Part shown: piece after piece, positions 1 to 6,819 of the stretch
Position numbering within the stretch: the first letter of the stretch is position 1
Layout: the number at the start of each line of letters is the position of its first letter
Assembly (NCBI GenBank): GCA_944377165.1
Contig: CALWEJ010000005.1
Span: forward strand, 1 to 64,000
DNA: 64,000 nucleotides
From: an uncultured Clostridia bacterium
Lineage (GTDB): Bacteria > Bacillota > Clostridia > Christensenellales > UBA1242
Direction: 5' to 3'
The notes under the pieces: model-generated
The model's database searches: none
Told to the model about the DNA's origin: nothing
The model's input: only the letters and a program-made list of their open reading frames with translations
Program-made: the position numbers and the translations under genes

Positions 1-34
1 ACAATCCTATATGTTTGTTTTAGCGAGTTTAGCA

Positions 35-108
35 ACTCTCGAAGACTTGACCCAACAGGTTATCACACCTTATCAGGGTGGTGCTCTAACCTGCTGAGCT
101 ACATCTCT
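35..108 (-). pseudogene. tRNA-Ile(GAT)-like sequence with degenerate 3' half
   Basis: On the minus strand the 5' part looks like tRNA-Ile. It has a 7-nt acceptor strand AGAGATG, an intact D arm (GCTC...GAGC) and an anticodon loop CTGATAA with anticodon GAT. The anticodon stem has four good pairs. After that the fold fails: the T loop reads GTCAAGT instead of TTCAAGT, the T stem pairs at only about two positions, and no strand complementary to the acceptor and no CCA follow. It sits just downstream of tRNA-Ala, the usual Ala/Ile partnership. I read it as a decayed or recombined tRNA. A badly diverged functional tRNA is less likely. Confidence 0.5.
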
Positions 109-178
109 ATATGAAAGTGTAGATTTTATTCTAGCACATTGTTTGGTCGATTAATGCTGCCGCCAACATTATCGTGTC

Positions 179-255
179 TGGTGGAGAATATCGGATTCGA
201 ACCGATGACCCCTTGCTTGCAAGGCAAGTGCTCTAGCCAACTGAGCTAATCCCCC
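179..255 (-). tRNA. tRNA-Ala (anticodon TGC)
   Basis: The minus strand folds as a full cloverleaf. The acceptor GGGGGAT pairs with ATTCTCC, the D arm is GCTC/GAGC, the anticodon loop CTTGCAA carries TGC, and the T arm ATCGG-TTCGAAT-CCGAT is perfect. The 3' CCA is encoded (TGG at 179-181 on the plus strand). A consensus promoter lies just upstream at 273-301. Confidence 0.96.
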
Positions 256-272
256 ATACAAAACGCAATATT

Positions 273-301
273 ATTCTAACAATATTTGAATTATTTGTCA
301 A
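273..301 (-). promoter_or_regulatory. Promoter of the tRNA-Ala transcript
   Basis: On the minus strand TTGACA (296-301) and TAGAAT (273-278) are separated by 17 nt. Transcription would start a few bases before the tRNA-Ala 5' processing site. Confidence 0.75.
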
Positions 302-329
302 TAATTTTCATAAAGATTTTTAATATTTT

Positions 330-358
330 TTCAAAAATTTGTTATTGCTGTTTAAAAT
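330..358 (+). promoter_or_regulatory. Possible rubrerythrin promoter
   Basis: TTCAAA (330-335), a 17-nt spacer and TAAAAT (353-358) lie 35 nt before the rubrerythrin start. The -35 matches consensus at four of six positions, so the call is tentative. Confidence 0.4.
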
Positions 359-393
359 TTCGTATTTGTGAAAATAATCATACGGAGGCAATT

Positions 394-984
394 ATGGATT
401 TTCAAATGTCAAAAACTAAAGAAAACTTAGCACGTTCATTCGCTGCTGAATGTCAAGAGGGGGCGCGTTATCAATTTTTAGCGCAAATGGCACAACAAGA
501 AGGCTACCAATATATGAGTATGATTATTAGGACACTTGCGCACAATGAGATGGCGCACGCAAAGCAGTTTTTCCAAAAAATTGGTGAACTAGGCGGACAG
601 AATGTACAAAATATCGATATAAGTGCAGGTTATCCTTATAAGACAGGGACACTACAAGAGACTTTGACTTTTGAGGCACACAATGAACAAATGAGTAGTG
701 ACAGCATTTATCCGAAATTTGCAGATATTGCACGCGACGAAGGTTTCAAAGAAGTGGGAGAGCTTTTTGATATGGTGTCCAAAGTGGAGAAGACGCATCA
801 AAGGACTTTAGAGAAATTGGCAGAAAGCTTAAAATCAAATGCACTTTACAAGTCAAATTCTGGAGAACAAGCTTTTAAATGTGACGAATGTGGAACAATT
901 ATCTTAGGCAAATCTGCACCTAAAACCTGTCCGCTATGCAAAATGGGACAAGGCTATTTTAGAATAGATTTTTCTATAAATTAA
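394..984 (+). CDS. rbr: Rubrerythrin
   Basis: A 196-residue cytoplasmic non-haem iron protein. The family reduces hydrogen peroxide to water in anaerobes, using electrons from rubredoxin or NADH oxidoreductases. The N-terminal ferritin-like four-helix domain (about residues 1-140) shows the diiron ligand pattern, including ExxH in HNEMAHA and in EKTH. The C-terminal rubredoxin-like domain has CDEC and CPLC, a four-cysteine iron site. The start at 394 is chosen because GGAGG lies 7 nt upstream; an in-frame extension to 286 has no ribosome site and reads through promoter-like DNA. It is monocistronic, divergent from tRNA-Ala, and implies an anaerobic lifestyle with oxidative-stress defence. Confidence 0.95.
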   Translation: MDFQMSKTKENLARSFAAECQEGARYQFLAQMAQQEGYQYMSMIIRTLAHNEMAHAKQFFQKIGELGGQNVQNIDISAGYPYKTGTLQETLTFEAHNEQMSSDSIYPKFADIARDEGFKEVGELFDMVSKVEKTHQRTLEKLAESLKSNALYKSNSGEQAFKCDECGTIILGKSAPKTCPLCKMGQGYFRIDFSIN

Positions 985-1194
985 TTTTATTACTAGCATA
1001 ATTTTGAAAATTTTATGAAAATTGCGAAAATTAGTATAAAAACTATCGATTTTATATTAAAAATTCAACATTTTCATAAAATTTTTTAATTTTTATAAAA
1101 ATTTTTGCATAGTAAACAATTATAATAGAAAGTAAAAAAATCCAATATTGGAAAATTTTTATTTTTACATTTAAAATTTTGATTGGCTAGTTAT

Positions 1195-1995
1195 TTATTT
1201 TTTGCTAGTTGGAGTTATACGATAGATTGTCCCTCTATGCTCGTGATGTGCAATATCTAATTTGACGTCAATATTAGGTTTTATATTTTTGCTCTCAAGA
1301 TAATTTACAATAGTACCTACTGCTAAATTAATCGTATTACTATGTTCGCTTATGTGCGATAAGACTACTAATCGTGTGCCAGATTTTGTCAATCTCTCAA
1401 TCGCTTTAGCGCAAGCAAGGTTTGACAAATGGCCGTGTGTTCCGTTTATTCTTCGCTTTAAAAATGGTGGATAATTAGGGTAGGACATTAACATTTCGGG
1501 GTCATAATTCGATTCGAGATAGACTAAGGCGCTAGACTTGATAGCCTCGTATGTCGCGTCGCTGAATTGACCCAAGTCGGTACAAACGGACACAACGGCA
1601 TCTTCTTCGGCTACGCGATAACCGACACAATACTTGCTATCGTGTGGGAGAGGGAAGGGCTGGATATCTAAATCGCCAATTTTGAACTCAGAATCAAAAA
1701 AGACGAATTGCTCACTAGGAATTTTGATTTGGTGCAACACAATTTCACGTATGAACATATGTGCATAAACTTTTGTGTTATAAGTTCGCGCGAATTTTTC
1801 AATACCTTTTATATGGTCGCCGTGCTCGTGTGTTATTAATATTGCGTCAATTTTTTCGGGCGGAACACTAAGTTCATTTAGCTTATCAAAAATGTAAGAT
1901 AATGGCTTTCCATTATCTATAAGAATTCGAGTAGTAGCACTCTCTATATATGTAGAATTGCCATTGCTTCCACTAGCTAAATTACATATGCGCAT
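1195..1995 (-). CDS. WalJ/YycJ-like MBL-fold metallo-hydrolase
   Basis: A 266-residue metallo-beta-lactamase-fold protein. The opening residues MRICNLASGSNGNS and the metal-binding motif THEHGDH (near residue 55) match the WalJ/YycJ family. That family is probably a nuclease or phosphodiesterase linked to DNA metabolism and, in Bacillus, to the WalRK cell-wall locus. Further metal ligands are plausible at HD near residue 118 and in the C-terminal SHIS segment. No walRK genes adjoin it here. There is no Shine-Dalgarno: the start codon lies 6 nt after a TATAAT box, so the mRNA is predicted to be leaderless. The substrate cannot be told from sequence. Confidence 0.85.
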   Translation of the reverse strand: MRICNLASGSNGNSTYIESATTRILIDNGKPLSYIFDKLNELSVPPEKIDAILITHEHGDHIKGIEKFARTYNTKVYAHMFIREIVLHQIKIPSEQFVFFDSEFKIGDLDIQPFPLPHDSKYCVGYRVAEEDAVVSVCTDLGQFSDATYEAIKSSALVYLESNYDPEMLMSYPNYPPFLKRRINGTHGHLSNLACAKAIERLTKSGTRLVVLSHISEHSNTINLAVGTIVNYLESKNIKPNIDVKLDIAHHEHRGTIYRITPTSKK

Positions 1996-2001
1996 ATGCT
2001 C

Positions 2002-2030
2002 ATTATAGCAAATTCGCGAATTATTTGCAA
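2002..2030 (-). promoter_or_regulatory. Promoter giving a leaderless walJ-like mRNA
   Basis: On the minus strand TTGCAA (2025-2030), a 17-nt spacer and a perfect TATAAT (2002-2007). Only six bases separate the -10 box from the ATG at 1995, so transcription should start at or next to the start codon. Confidence 0.7.
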
Positions 2031-2077
2031 TAGTTTATTGAATTTCAAAGATAAAATTTGACTTATAAAATTTTTTC

Positions 2078-2106
2078 TTGACAAAAATATAAAGATTATT
2101 TAAAAT
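2078..2106 (+). promoter_or_regulatory. hflX leader promoter
   Basis: TTGACA (2078-2083), a 17-nt spacer and TAAAAT (2101-2106). It produces a roughly 285-nt leader before hflX. Confidence 0.75.
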
Positions 2107-2121
2107 AACAAGATTGGAGGT

Positions 2122-2340
2122 GTGAGATGGACAATTTACTTAATCTCACGAAATAATTAAAGATAAAAGTTGTTTAAAGATATAAATACAACAATAAATG
2201 AAGCGTGACCTTGTTTATTTTTTGATTTTTCTAATTGTGAATTAAATCGGCATTTTGAATTAGAAATGGGGTAATAGAAATAAAAGTTGCCTATGTAGAA
2301 TATGTATTTATATTCTTAAATTATCAACTTTCTTTTATCT
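2122..2340 (+). promoter_or_regulatory. Structured hflX leader, probable attenuator
   Basis: The leader holds a uORF (2127-2156) whose start lies in a hairpin, GTGAGAT (2122-2128) with ATCTCAC (2143-2149). A terminator-like hairpin follows: AATAAATGAAG (2193-2203) with CTTGTTTATT (2210-2219), then T-rich DNA. TTTCTAATT and AATTAGAAA form a further 9-bp stem. The 10-mer ATAAAAGTTG occurs twice (from 2163 and from 2280), and both copies can pair with the single downstream strand at 2325-2340, so alternative folds exist. Family knowledge: hflX-type genes in some Firmicutes are induced by ribosome-targeting antibiotics through leader attenuation. The mechanism here is inferred. Confidence 0.6.
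2127..2156 (+). CDS. Leader peptide MDNLLNLTK upstream of hflX
   Basis: A nine-codon ORF ending in TAA, preceded by a strong GGAGG site 6 nt upstream and starting about 15 nt into the predicted transcript. Its position in front of terminator-like structures fits a translated sensor rather than a functional protein. Confidence 0.55.
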   Translation: MDNLLNLTK

Positions 2341-2398
2341 ATTTTGTGAAATGTTTAGAAATGTTTTATTTTTAATTTTTATAAAGGGGAGTTGAATT

Positions 2399-3496
2399 AT
2401 GTTTGAAAACAATAAAGTTATTAAAGAAAAAGCATATTTGGTATGCCCATATGTAAATTTAAACGGTTCGGACTATAGGTCAAAAGAGTTGATACTTTTA
2501 AGCGAATCTGCTTTGTTAGACGTAGTAAAATGCAACGTGTTTTTATTAAAAGAAATTAATGCGCGAACTTATATGGGGATAGGAAAAGTTGAAGAAATTC
2601 GTGACGAGGTTGAAAGTTTAGGTGCTAATGTCGTTATTTTTGATTGTCCGCTAACTGGGTCGCAACTGAGGAATTTGGCGGAAATAATTGGAGTAAAGGT
2701 TATTGATAGGACTATGCTTATTCTAGATATTTTCGCAGGACGAGCAAAGTCGAGTGAGGGTAAACTAGAAGTAGAGTTGGCGCAATTAAAATATACTTTA
2801 CCGCGTCTTGCCCTACTTAATATGAATAACGCGCGCGCTAGTACTGGTGTAGGTATGCGCGGAACAGGTGAAACGAAGTTAGAGTTAGACAAAAGAAAAA
2901 TACAAGATTCAATAGTCCGACTCGAAAAGGAGATTAAAGAAGTTCAGAAACGCAGACAAACTACACGAAAACAACGTCTAAGTAATATGCGAAGTGTGGC
3001 GCTTGTCGGATATACAAATGCAGGGAAATCTACTCTTATGAATTCGATAGCAAAGGCTGGAACGTACGCGGACGATAGGCTATTTGCTACCCTTGACGTA
3101 TTATCAAAACGCGTCTGGGACGAAGGGGTAGAGTATGTTCTCATTGATACAGTAGGATTTGTATCTAACCTACCGCACGAATTAATGCACGCCTTTTCGG
3201 CTACACTTGAAGAAACTCTTGATGCTGATGTTTTACTTATGGTGGTGGATGCAAGTGATGAGCATAAATACGAGCAAATTGAAGTGGTAGAAAGAGAATT
3301 TGAACGTTTAAAAATAGACAAATCTAAGGTAATTTTAGTGTATAATAAAGTGGATAAAATCTCTAATGAAGAATTGCAGAATTTAAGGCAATATCCATAT
3401 GATACGTGTTATGTTGAGGCTAGAAGCGGAACAAATGTAGTACAGTTAAAACAAATGGTACGCGAGAAAATTCAATCAATACCAAAATACAGATGA
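2399..3496 (+). CDS. hflX: GTPase HflX
   Basis: A 365-residue ribosome-associated GTPase. HflX binds the 50S subunit and splits stalled or hibernating ribosomes after heat or antibiotic stress. The N-terminal HflX domain (about 1-190) contains the conserved GxGETKLELDKR block. The G domain shows GYTNAGKST (G1, near residue 205), DTVGF (G3) and NKVD (G4). It is shorter than the approximately 420-residue E. coli protein because the C-terminal extension is reduced. GGGGAG lies 8 nt before the ATG. The long leader upstream suggests regulated expression. It shares a bidirectional terminator with the convergent dehydrogenase. Confidence 0.95.
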   Translation: MFENNKVIKEKAYLVCPYVNLNGSDYRSKELILLSESALLDVVKCNVFLLKEINARTYMGIGKVEEIRDEVESLGANVVIFDCPLTGSQLRNLAEIIGVKVIDRTMLILDIFAGRAKSSEGKLEVELAQLKYTLPRLALLNMNNARASTGVGMRGTGETKLELDKRKIQDSIVRLEKEIKEVQKRRQTTRKQRLSNMRSVALVGYTNAGKSTLMNSIAKAGTYADDRLFATLDVLSKRVWDEGVEYVLIDTVGFVSNLPHELMHAFSATLEETLDADVLLMVVDASDEHKYEQIEVVEREFERLKIDKSKVILVYNKVDKISNEELQNLRQYPYDTCYVEARSGTNVVQLKQMVREKIQSIPKYR

Positions 3497-3511
3497 TTTA
3501 TAAGATTTAAA

Positions 3512-3547
3512 AGAAAAAAGGCTTTACATTCATAAAGCCCTTTTTTA
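3512..3547. terminator. Bidirectional terminator, hflX / dehydrogenase
   Basis: GGCTTT and AAAGCC pair around an 8-nt loop, flanked by an A tract on the left and a T tract on the right. It can serve both converging genes. Confidence 0.85.
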
Positions 3548-3594
3548 GTTGTATTTTTAACTATTTAACATAATCAAATTAACATAATCGAAGA

Positions 3595-4560
3595 TTATTT
3601 TTTATCATTGATTACAGCGACTAATCTTCCTTTTACTTTATTTTCTTTTAATTTCCTAAGCCCTTTATCAATTTCTTCAAAAGGAATAGTAGTTAGTTCT
3701 GGAGTTAATTTTCCTGTTTCAAAGAATTTATATACACCCTTAATATCATCAGGATTTCCGCCATTGCTTCCCTTTACGGTTAACTGCTTTGTAATCATAA
3801 GGTATGTGTCTATATTTGCTTCAAGTTTAGCCATACCTACAATTACGACTGTACCTTTAAATGCTACCGCTTTAATAGCATCACTAGTAGTTTTACCTGT
3901 GCCGGCATAATCAACAATCAATTCAGGTGCGTCCTTTTCAAGCTCTAGAACATCGGTATATACCTTTTCACAACCTATAGACTTAGCATAATTGCGTGCA
4001 TCTTCATTAACATCGACGGCATATACTTTGCAACCTTTAATTAAAGCCATTTGAGCAGCGAATTGACCCAAACCGCCTATTCCGATTATACCTACTTTCA
4101 TACCACGTTTTGCTTTACCGACAGTAAATAGTGAGTGATAAGAGGTCATACCAGCATCTGTAGCTGCAGCGCCTTGCACGAAACTAACCTTATCAGGAAT
4201 AGGTACGCATTGCACTGCTGGAACAGCTAGTTTAGTAGCATAACCGCCATCTCGAACATATCCGATAGCGTCGAGTGGCTTTTCAGGATTCTGCGGAGAT
4301 ACGCCTACGCGGTCACCTTTCTTTAAATTCTTAACCTTTTTACCTACTTTTGAGACAACTCCTGCACATTCGTGACCGAAAATCACAGGTGCAGCCGTGA
4401 TAAGATTCATCCACGACGGGTCTTCAAGTGCGGACACGTCTGAATGGCACAATCCTGCTGCCTTAATGTCCAACACTACTTCATCATCTGCTGGAGTAGG
4501 ATCTTCCTTTTCAATTAATTTTGGAGCAACTCCTGTTTTTGTAAACAACCAACCTTTCAT
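3595..4560 (-). CDS. Zinc-dependent alcohol dehydrogenase family protein
   Basis: A 321-residue medium-chain dehydrogenase/reductase. The N-terminal GroES-like domain has the catalytic zinc motifs GLCHSDVS and GHECAGVV, and the Rossmann domain has GIGGLG near residue 160. The structural-zinc lobe with four cysteines, found in classical alcohol dehydrogenases, is missing: the segment after GDRVGVSP carries no cysteine cluster. A single-zinc NAD(P)-dependent oxidoreductase is therefore expected. Substrate is unknown; a short alcohol or aldehyde is possible. AGGGGG lies 5 nt before the ATG. It is a single-gene unit ending at the shared terminator. Confidence 0.85.
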   Translation of the reverse strand: MKGWLFTKTGVAPKLIEKEDPTPADDEVVLDIKAAGLCHSDVSALEDPSWMNLITAAPVIFGHECAGVVSKVGKKVKNLKKGDRVGVSPQNPEKPLDAIGYVRDGGYATKLAVPAVQCVPIPDKVSFVQGAAATDAGMTSYHSLFTVGKAKRGMKVGIIGIGGLGQFAAQMALIKGCKVYAVDVNEDARNYAKSIGCEKVYTDVLELEKDAPELIVDYAGTGKTTSDAIKAVAFKGTVVIVGMAKLEANIDTYLMITKQLTVKGSNGGNPDDIKGVYKFFETGKLTPELTTIPFEEIDKGLRKLKENKVKGRLVAVINDKK

Positions 4561-4912
4561 TTATCCCCCTTAATATAAACGACAGTTAAATTAAACATAA
4601 TTAACCATATTCATTTCCTGTCGCTAGTTAAAAGTAATATAACAAATTGCACGACAATAGTCAAACGATTAATTTAAGAAATTAAAACTATAGATAAAAT
4701 TATAAAACATTTTGACTAAACATCAATAATAGATAGGTATAAATTCAAATTGATTTTGATAGATGTGGTTAGACAAAACAATATTTTAGTTCAAGTGTGA
4801 ACTTTTTTTAATTTTGTGCGTACTATGTATTATACAAAGGAAAATTTAAGGTACCGAAGATAAAGACTTTTGTAGTACATATCGAATTTTTAAAATACAT
4901 TTAGGAGGAATT
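4561..4912. other. 352-bp intergenic region with a terminator-like hairpin
   Basis: AT-rich DNA between the divergent dehydrogenase and the cysteine-rich gene. A short hairpin AGTTCA-AGTG-TGAACT followed by seven T (4788-4809) looks like a plus-strand terminator although no gene precedes it, so a small transcript or a premature stop before the next gene is possible. TATTAT at 4828-4833 may be a -10 element for the cysteine-rich gene. No clear -35 was found. Confidence 0.4.
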
Positions 4913-5107
4913 ATGTTCAATAAATTCTTTGGTGGGAACGACTGCGGTTGTGGAAACGACTTCGGTTGCAACGGCGACTGCACTTGGATAATTATATTAA
5001 TATTAATTTTATGCAACTGCGGATGCAAAGTTGACCCTTGCTTACTTATCATAATTTTATTGATTTTATGCAACTGCGGAAATAAGAAAAACGATTGTGG
5101 TTGCTAA
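4913..5107 (+). CDS. Small cysteine-rich hydrophobic protein
   Basis: A 64-residue protein with two similar halves. Each has a run of about ten Ile/Leu residues followed by LCNCG and a cysteine-rich polar stretch; the N-terminus is rich in Gly, Asn, Asp and Cys. The 17-nt core TTTTATGCAACTGCGGA occurs in both halves, so the gene arose by internal duplication. Similar short cysteine-rich proteins in clostridia are sometimes labelled 'chorion class high-cysteine' or spore-coat-like; that resemblance is my impression, not a database hit. AGGAGG precedes the ATG by 5 nt and a strong terminator follows. Function is unknown; metal binding or a disulfide-linked surface layer is possible. Confidence 0.75.
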   Translation: MFNKFFGGNDCGCGNDFGCNGDCTWIIILILILCNCGCKVDPCLLIIILLILCNCGNKKNDCGC

Positions 5108-5164
5108 TTTAAGTACAAATTAGATAACAAAATAGTGGTTTAATTAACTAGATTATTCTAGGCT

Positions 5165-5193
5165 GAAAGGAAGTGCCCCTTCCTTTCTTTTAT
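5165..5193 (+). terminator. Terminator of the cysteine-rich gene
   Basis: Perfect 9-bp stem GAAAGGAAG/CTTCCTTTC with a 5-nt loop, followed by TTTTATT. Confidence 0.9.
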
Positions 5194-5259
5194 TAGAAAT
5201 AATGTTCTTTTATTTATAATTTATTTATTAAAGTAATATAATACGAAAAATTTTAGGTA

Positions 5260-5288
5260 TTGACAAATTGCACATTTAATGATAATAT
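5260..5288 (+). promoter_or_regulatory. Promoter of the two-gene unknown operon
   Basis: TTGACA (5260-5265), 17 nt, TAATAT (5283-5288). The TTG of this -35 box is in frame with the next gene and can be mistaken for a start codon. Confidence 0.75.
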
Positions 5289-5307
5289 TTCTAATAATAG
5301 AGGGTTA

Positions 5308-5973
5308 ATGCAAATGATTAATGTTTTAAATAATAGACTTTTAGGTTCTTTTGATTTAAGTGATATTCTTTGTGATAAAAAACCTAATGCTAAATATACA
5401 AAATCAAACGAGAAAAAAATCATAAATTTAGATAGAAAAAGTATATTAAAAACATATTCAGTCATAACGGAAGAGACTAATGTTATTTTAAAAAGCAGGA
5501 TTTTTAACTATTCAGAATATCAATCTGAAATGTATGATATGATTGAGTTTGTTAAATTAATTACAAATGATACTGATTTAATTATTGAATTAACAAACGT
5601 GAATATGTGCATTTATTGTTATCTAAGTTATTTAATCTATTGCAAAAATAAAAGTGAAGATACAGTAAATGAGGAAATGATTATTTTAGATAGAATTAAA
5701 TATTTGCGCAGTTTTTATCTTTTACTTATCAGTGAAATGTTTAATAGAGGTGCAAGGCACGGAATAATATACCTTGATGATGAAGGTGAGAGAATAAAAG
5801 ATATTAAAAATTTTAGTGTTTTTGGCGAGGGGGATGCGGCTATCAAAGTAAATAACAATCAGATTTGTGATACAATCGATAGTATTGCTTACGATTTAGA
5901 TTTAAATGAAGCGCTAACTCAGATGAATGGAAAATCAATGATAAATATGACTAATGACAGTTATACATTGTAA
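5308..5973 (+). CDS. Hypothetical protein, first of a pair
   Basis: A 221-residue soluble protein that I do not recognise. It is rich in Asn, Ile, Asp and Tyr, with no signal peptide or long membrane segment; the middle (around IYCYLSYLIYC) is hydrophobic and cysteine-containing. GAGGG lies 3 nt before ATG 5308 and 9 nt before an in-frame ATG at 5314, which may be the real start. Upstream in-frame sequence is the promoter, not coding. It is followed 15 nt later by another unknown gene of similar size and composition, so the two probably act together. Codon use resembles the neighbours. Confidence 0.7.
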   Translation: MQMINVLNNRLLGSFDLSDILCDKKPNAKYTKSNEKKIINLDRKSILKTYSVITEETNVILKSRIFNYSEYQSEMYDMIEFVKLITNDTDLIIELTNVNMCIYCYLSYLIYCKNKSEDTVNEEMIILDRIKYLRSFYLLLISEMFNRGARHGIIYLDDEGERIKDIKNFSVFGEGDAAIKVNNNQICDTIDSIAYDLDLNEALTQMNGKSMINMTNDSYTL

Positions 5974-5988
5974 ATAGGACATAGAGAT

Positions 5989-6633
5989 ATGAGTATTTTA
6001 GGGCTTGTTGATAGAGATTTAAAAAATTTTAATTGGAAAAATGCGGACAATTATTTCCGCGTTAAGTGTATTATTAAGCAAAATCTGAGAATAATTAGAA
6101 AAGAAATAAACCTTTTAGATAAGGACTTATTAGGTAAGGGCATAACAAAAATAATACAAATAGAACGCGAGAATTTACAGGATTATCTCCTAAATCTTGG
6201 ATTTGATGAACTTTTTTCAAATAATATTTCGATATATATTAAGTTTTTTAAGTCGTATTCCTATTATTTATTGCAAAAGATAAAAGACTTTGAATTTTAT
6301 AATTTAGAAAGAATCGCATTCAATAGAATAATGTTTTTAAAAAACTGCATCTTGCACGAAATTAATTCTTATTTATCGCAATTTGACGACAATGTAAACA
6401 TAACTACAAATAGCACTGAGCGCATTTTAAAGATAGAGAATTCGCATTGCGAAGAAACTCAACTAAAAACTATTATAACGATTATGGACTTAATTGAAGA
6501 TATTATATCCGCCCTAAAAATGGAAGATGAAATTTGTTTGCAAGAAAGTATTCTTAATTTTAATTTAAATACGATGGAAAGAAAAGTGGGAGTATCAATT
6601 TCAGACGAAAGTAATCCCTTTCCCGATTTCTAG
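5989..6633 (+). CDS. Hypothetical protein, second of a pair
   Basis: A 214-residue soluble, predicted mostly helical protein of unknown function, cotranscribed with the preceding unknown gene. AGGA lies about 8 nt before the ATG. No catalytic motif was noticed. The sequence is rich in Ile, Asn, Lys and Glu and contains repeated heptad-like stretches (for example IIRKEINLLDKDLL), so helical bundling is possible. It lies 186 nt upstream of rpoB, which has its own promoter, so a link to RNA polymerase is not implied. No obvious terminator separates it from the rpoB promoter. Confidence 0.65.
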   Translation: MSILGLVDRDLKNFNWKNADNYFRVKCIIKQNLRIIRKEINLLDKDLLGKGITKIIQIERENLQDYLLNLGFDELFSNNISIYIKFFKSYSYYLLQKIKDFEFYNLERIAFNRIMFLKNCILHEINSYLSQFDDNVNITTNSTERILKIENSHCEETQLKTIITIMDLIEDIISALKMEDEICLQESILNFNLNTMERKVGVSISDESNPFPDF

Positions 6634-6694
6634 TAAAAATGTAAAATTTTGGTAAAATGACGTAAAAATCTTATCAAAAATCACAGAAAAACTA

Positions 6695-6723
6695 TTGACA
6701 TAACTTGCGGAATATGCTAAACT
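6695..6723 (+). promoter_or_regulatory. rpoBC promoter
   Basis: TTGACA (6695-6700), 17 nt, TAAACT (6718-6723), giving a leader of about 90 nt. No L10-binding leader or rplJL genes precede it. Confidence 0.75.
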
Positions 6724-6819
6724 AACCTAGTATGAAAAATTGTCGCTAGATAATAATTAAATTTTTATACATAGTATAAAGTTTTGTTATCTGTGGCTAC
6801 AACTGAATAAGGAGTTATA

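Noticed and set aside
1-178. rRNA operon next to the tRNA genes
   Set aside because: No 16S, 23S or 5S signature is visible between 1 and 178; the region beyond the window edge is not available.
527-733. Antisense ORFs on the strand opposite real genes
   Set aside because: They lack ribosome sites, have no recognisable domains and mirror the codon structure of the overlapping genes.
5260-5307. TTG start of the first unknown gene at 5260
   Set aside because: It is also a TTGACA -35 box, with TAATAT 17 nt later; GAGGG precedes ATG 5308.
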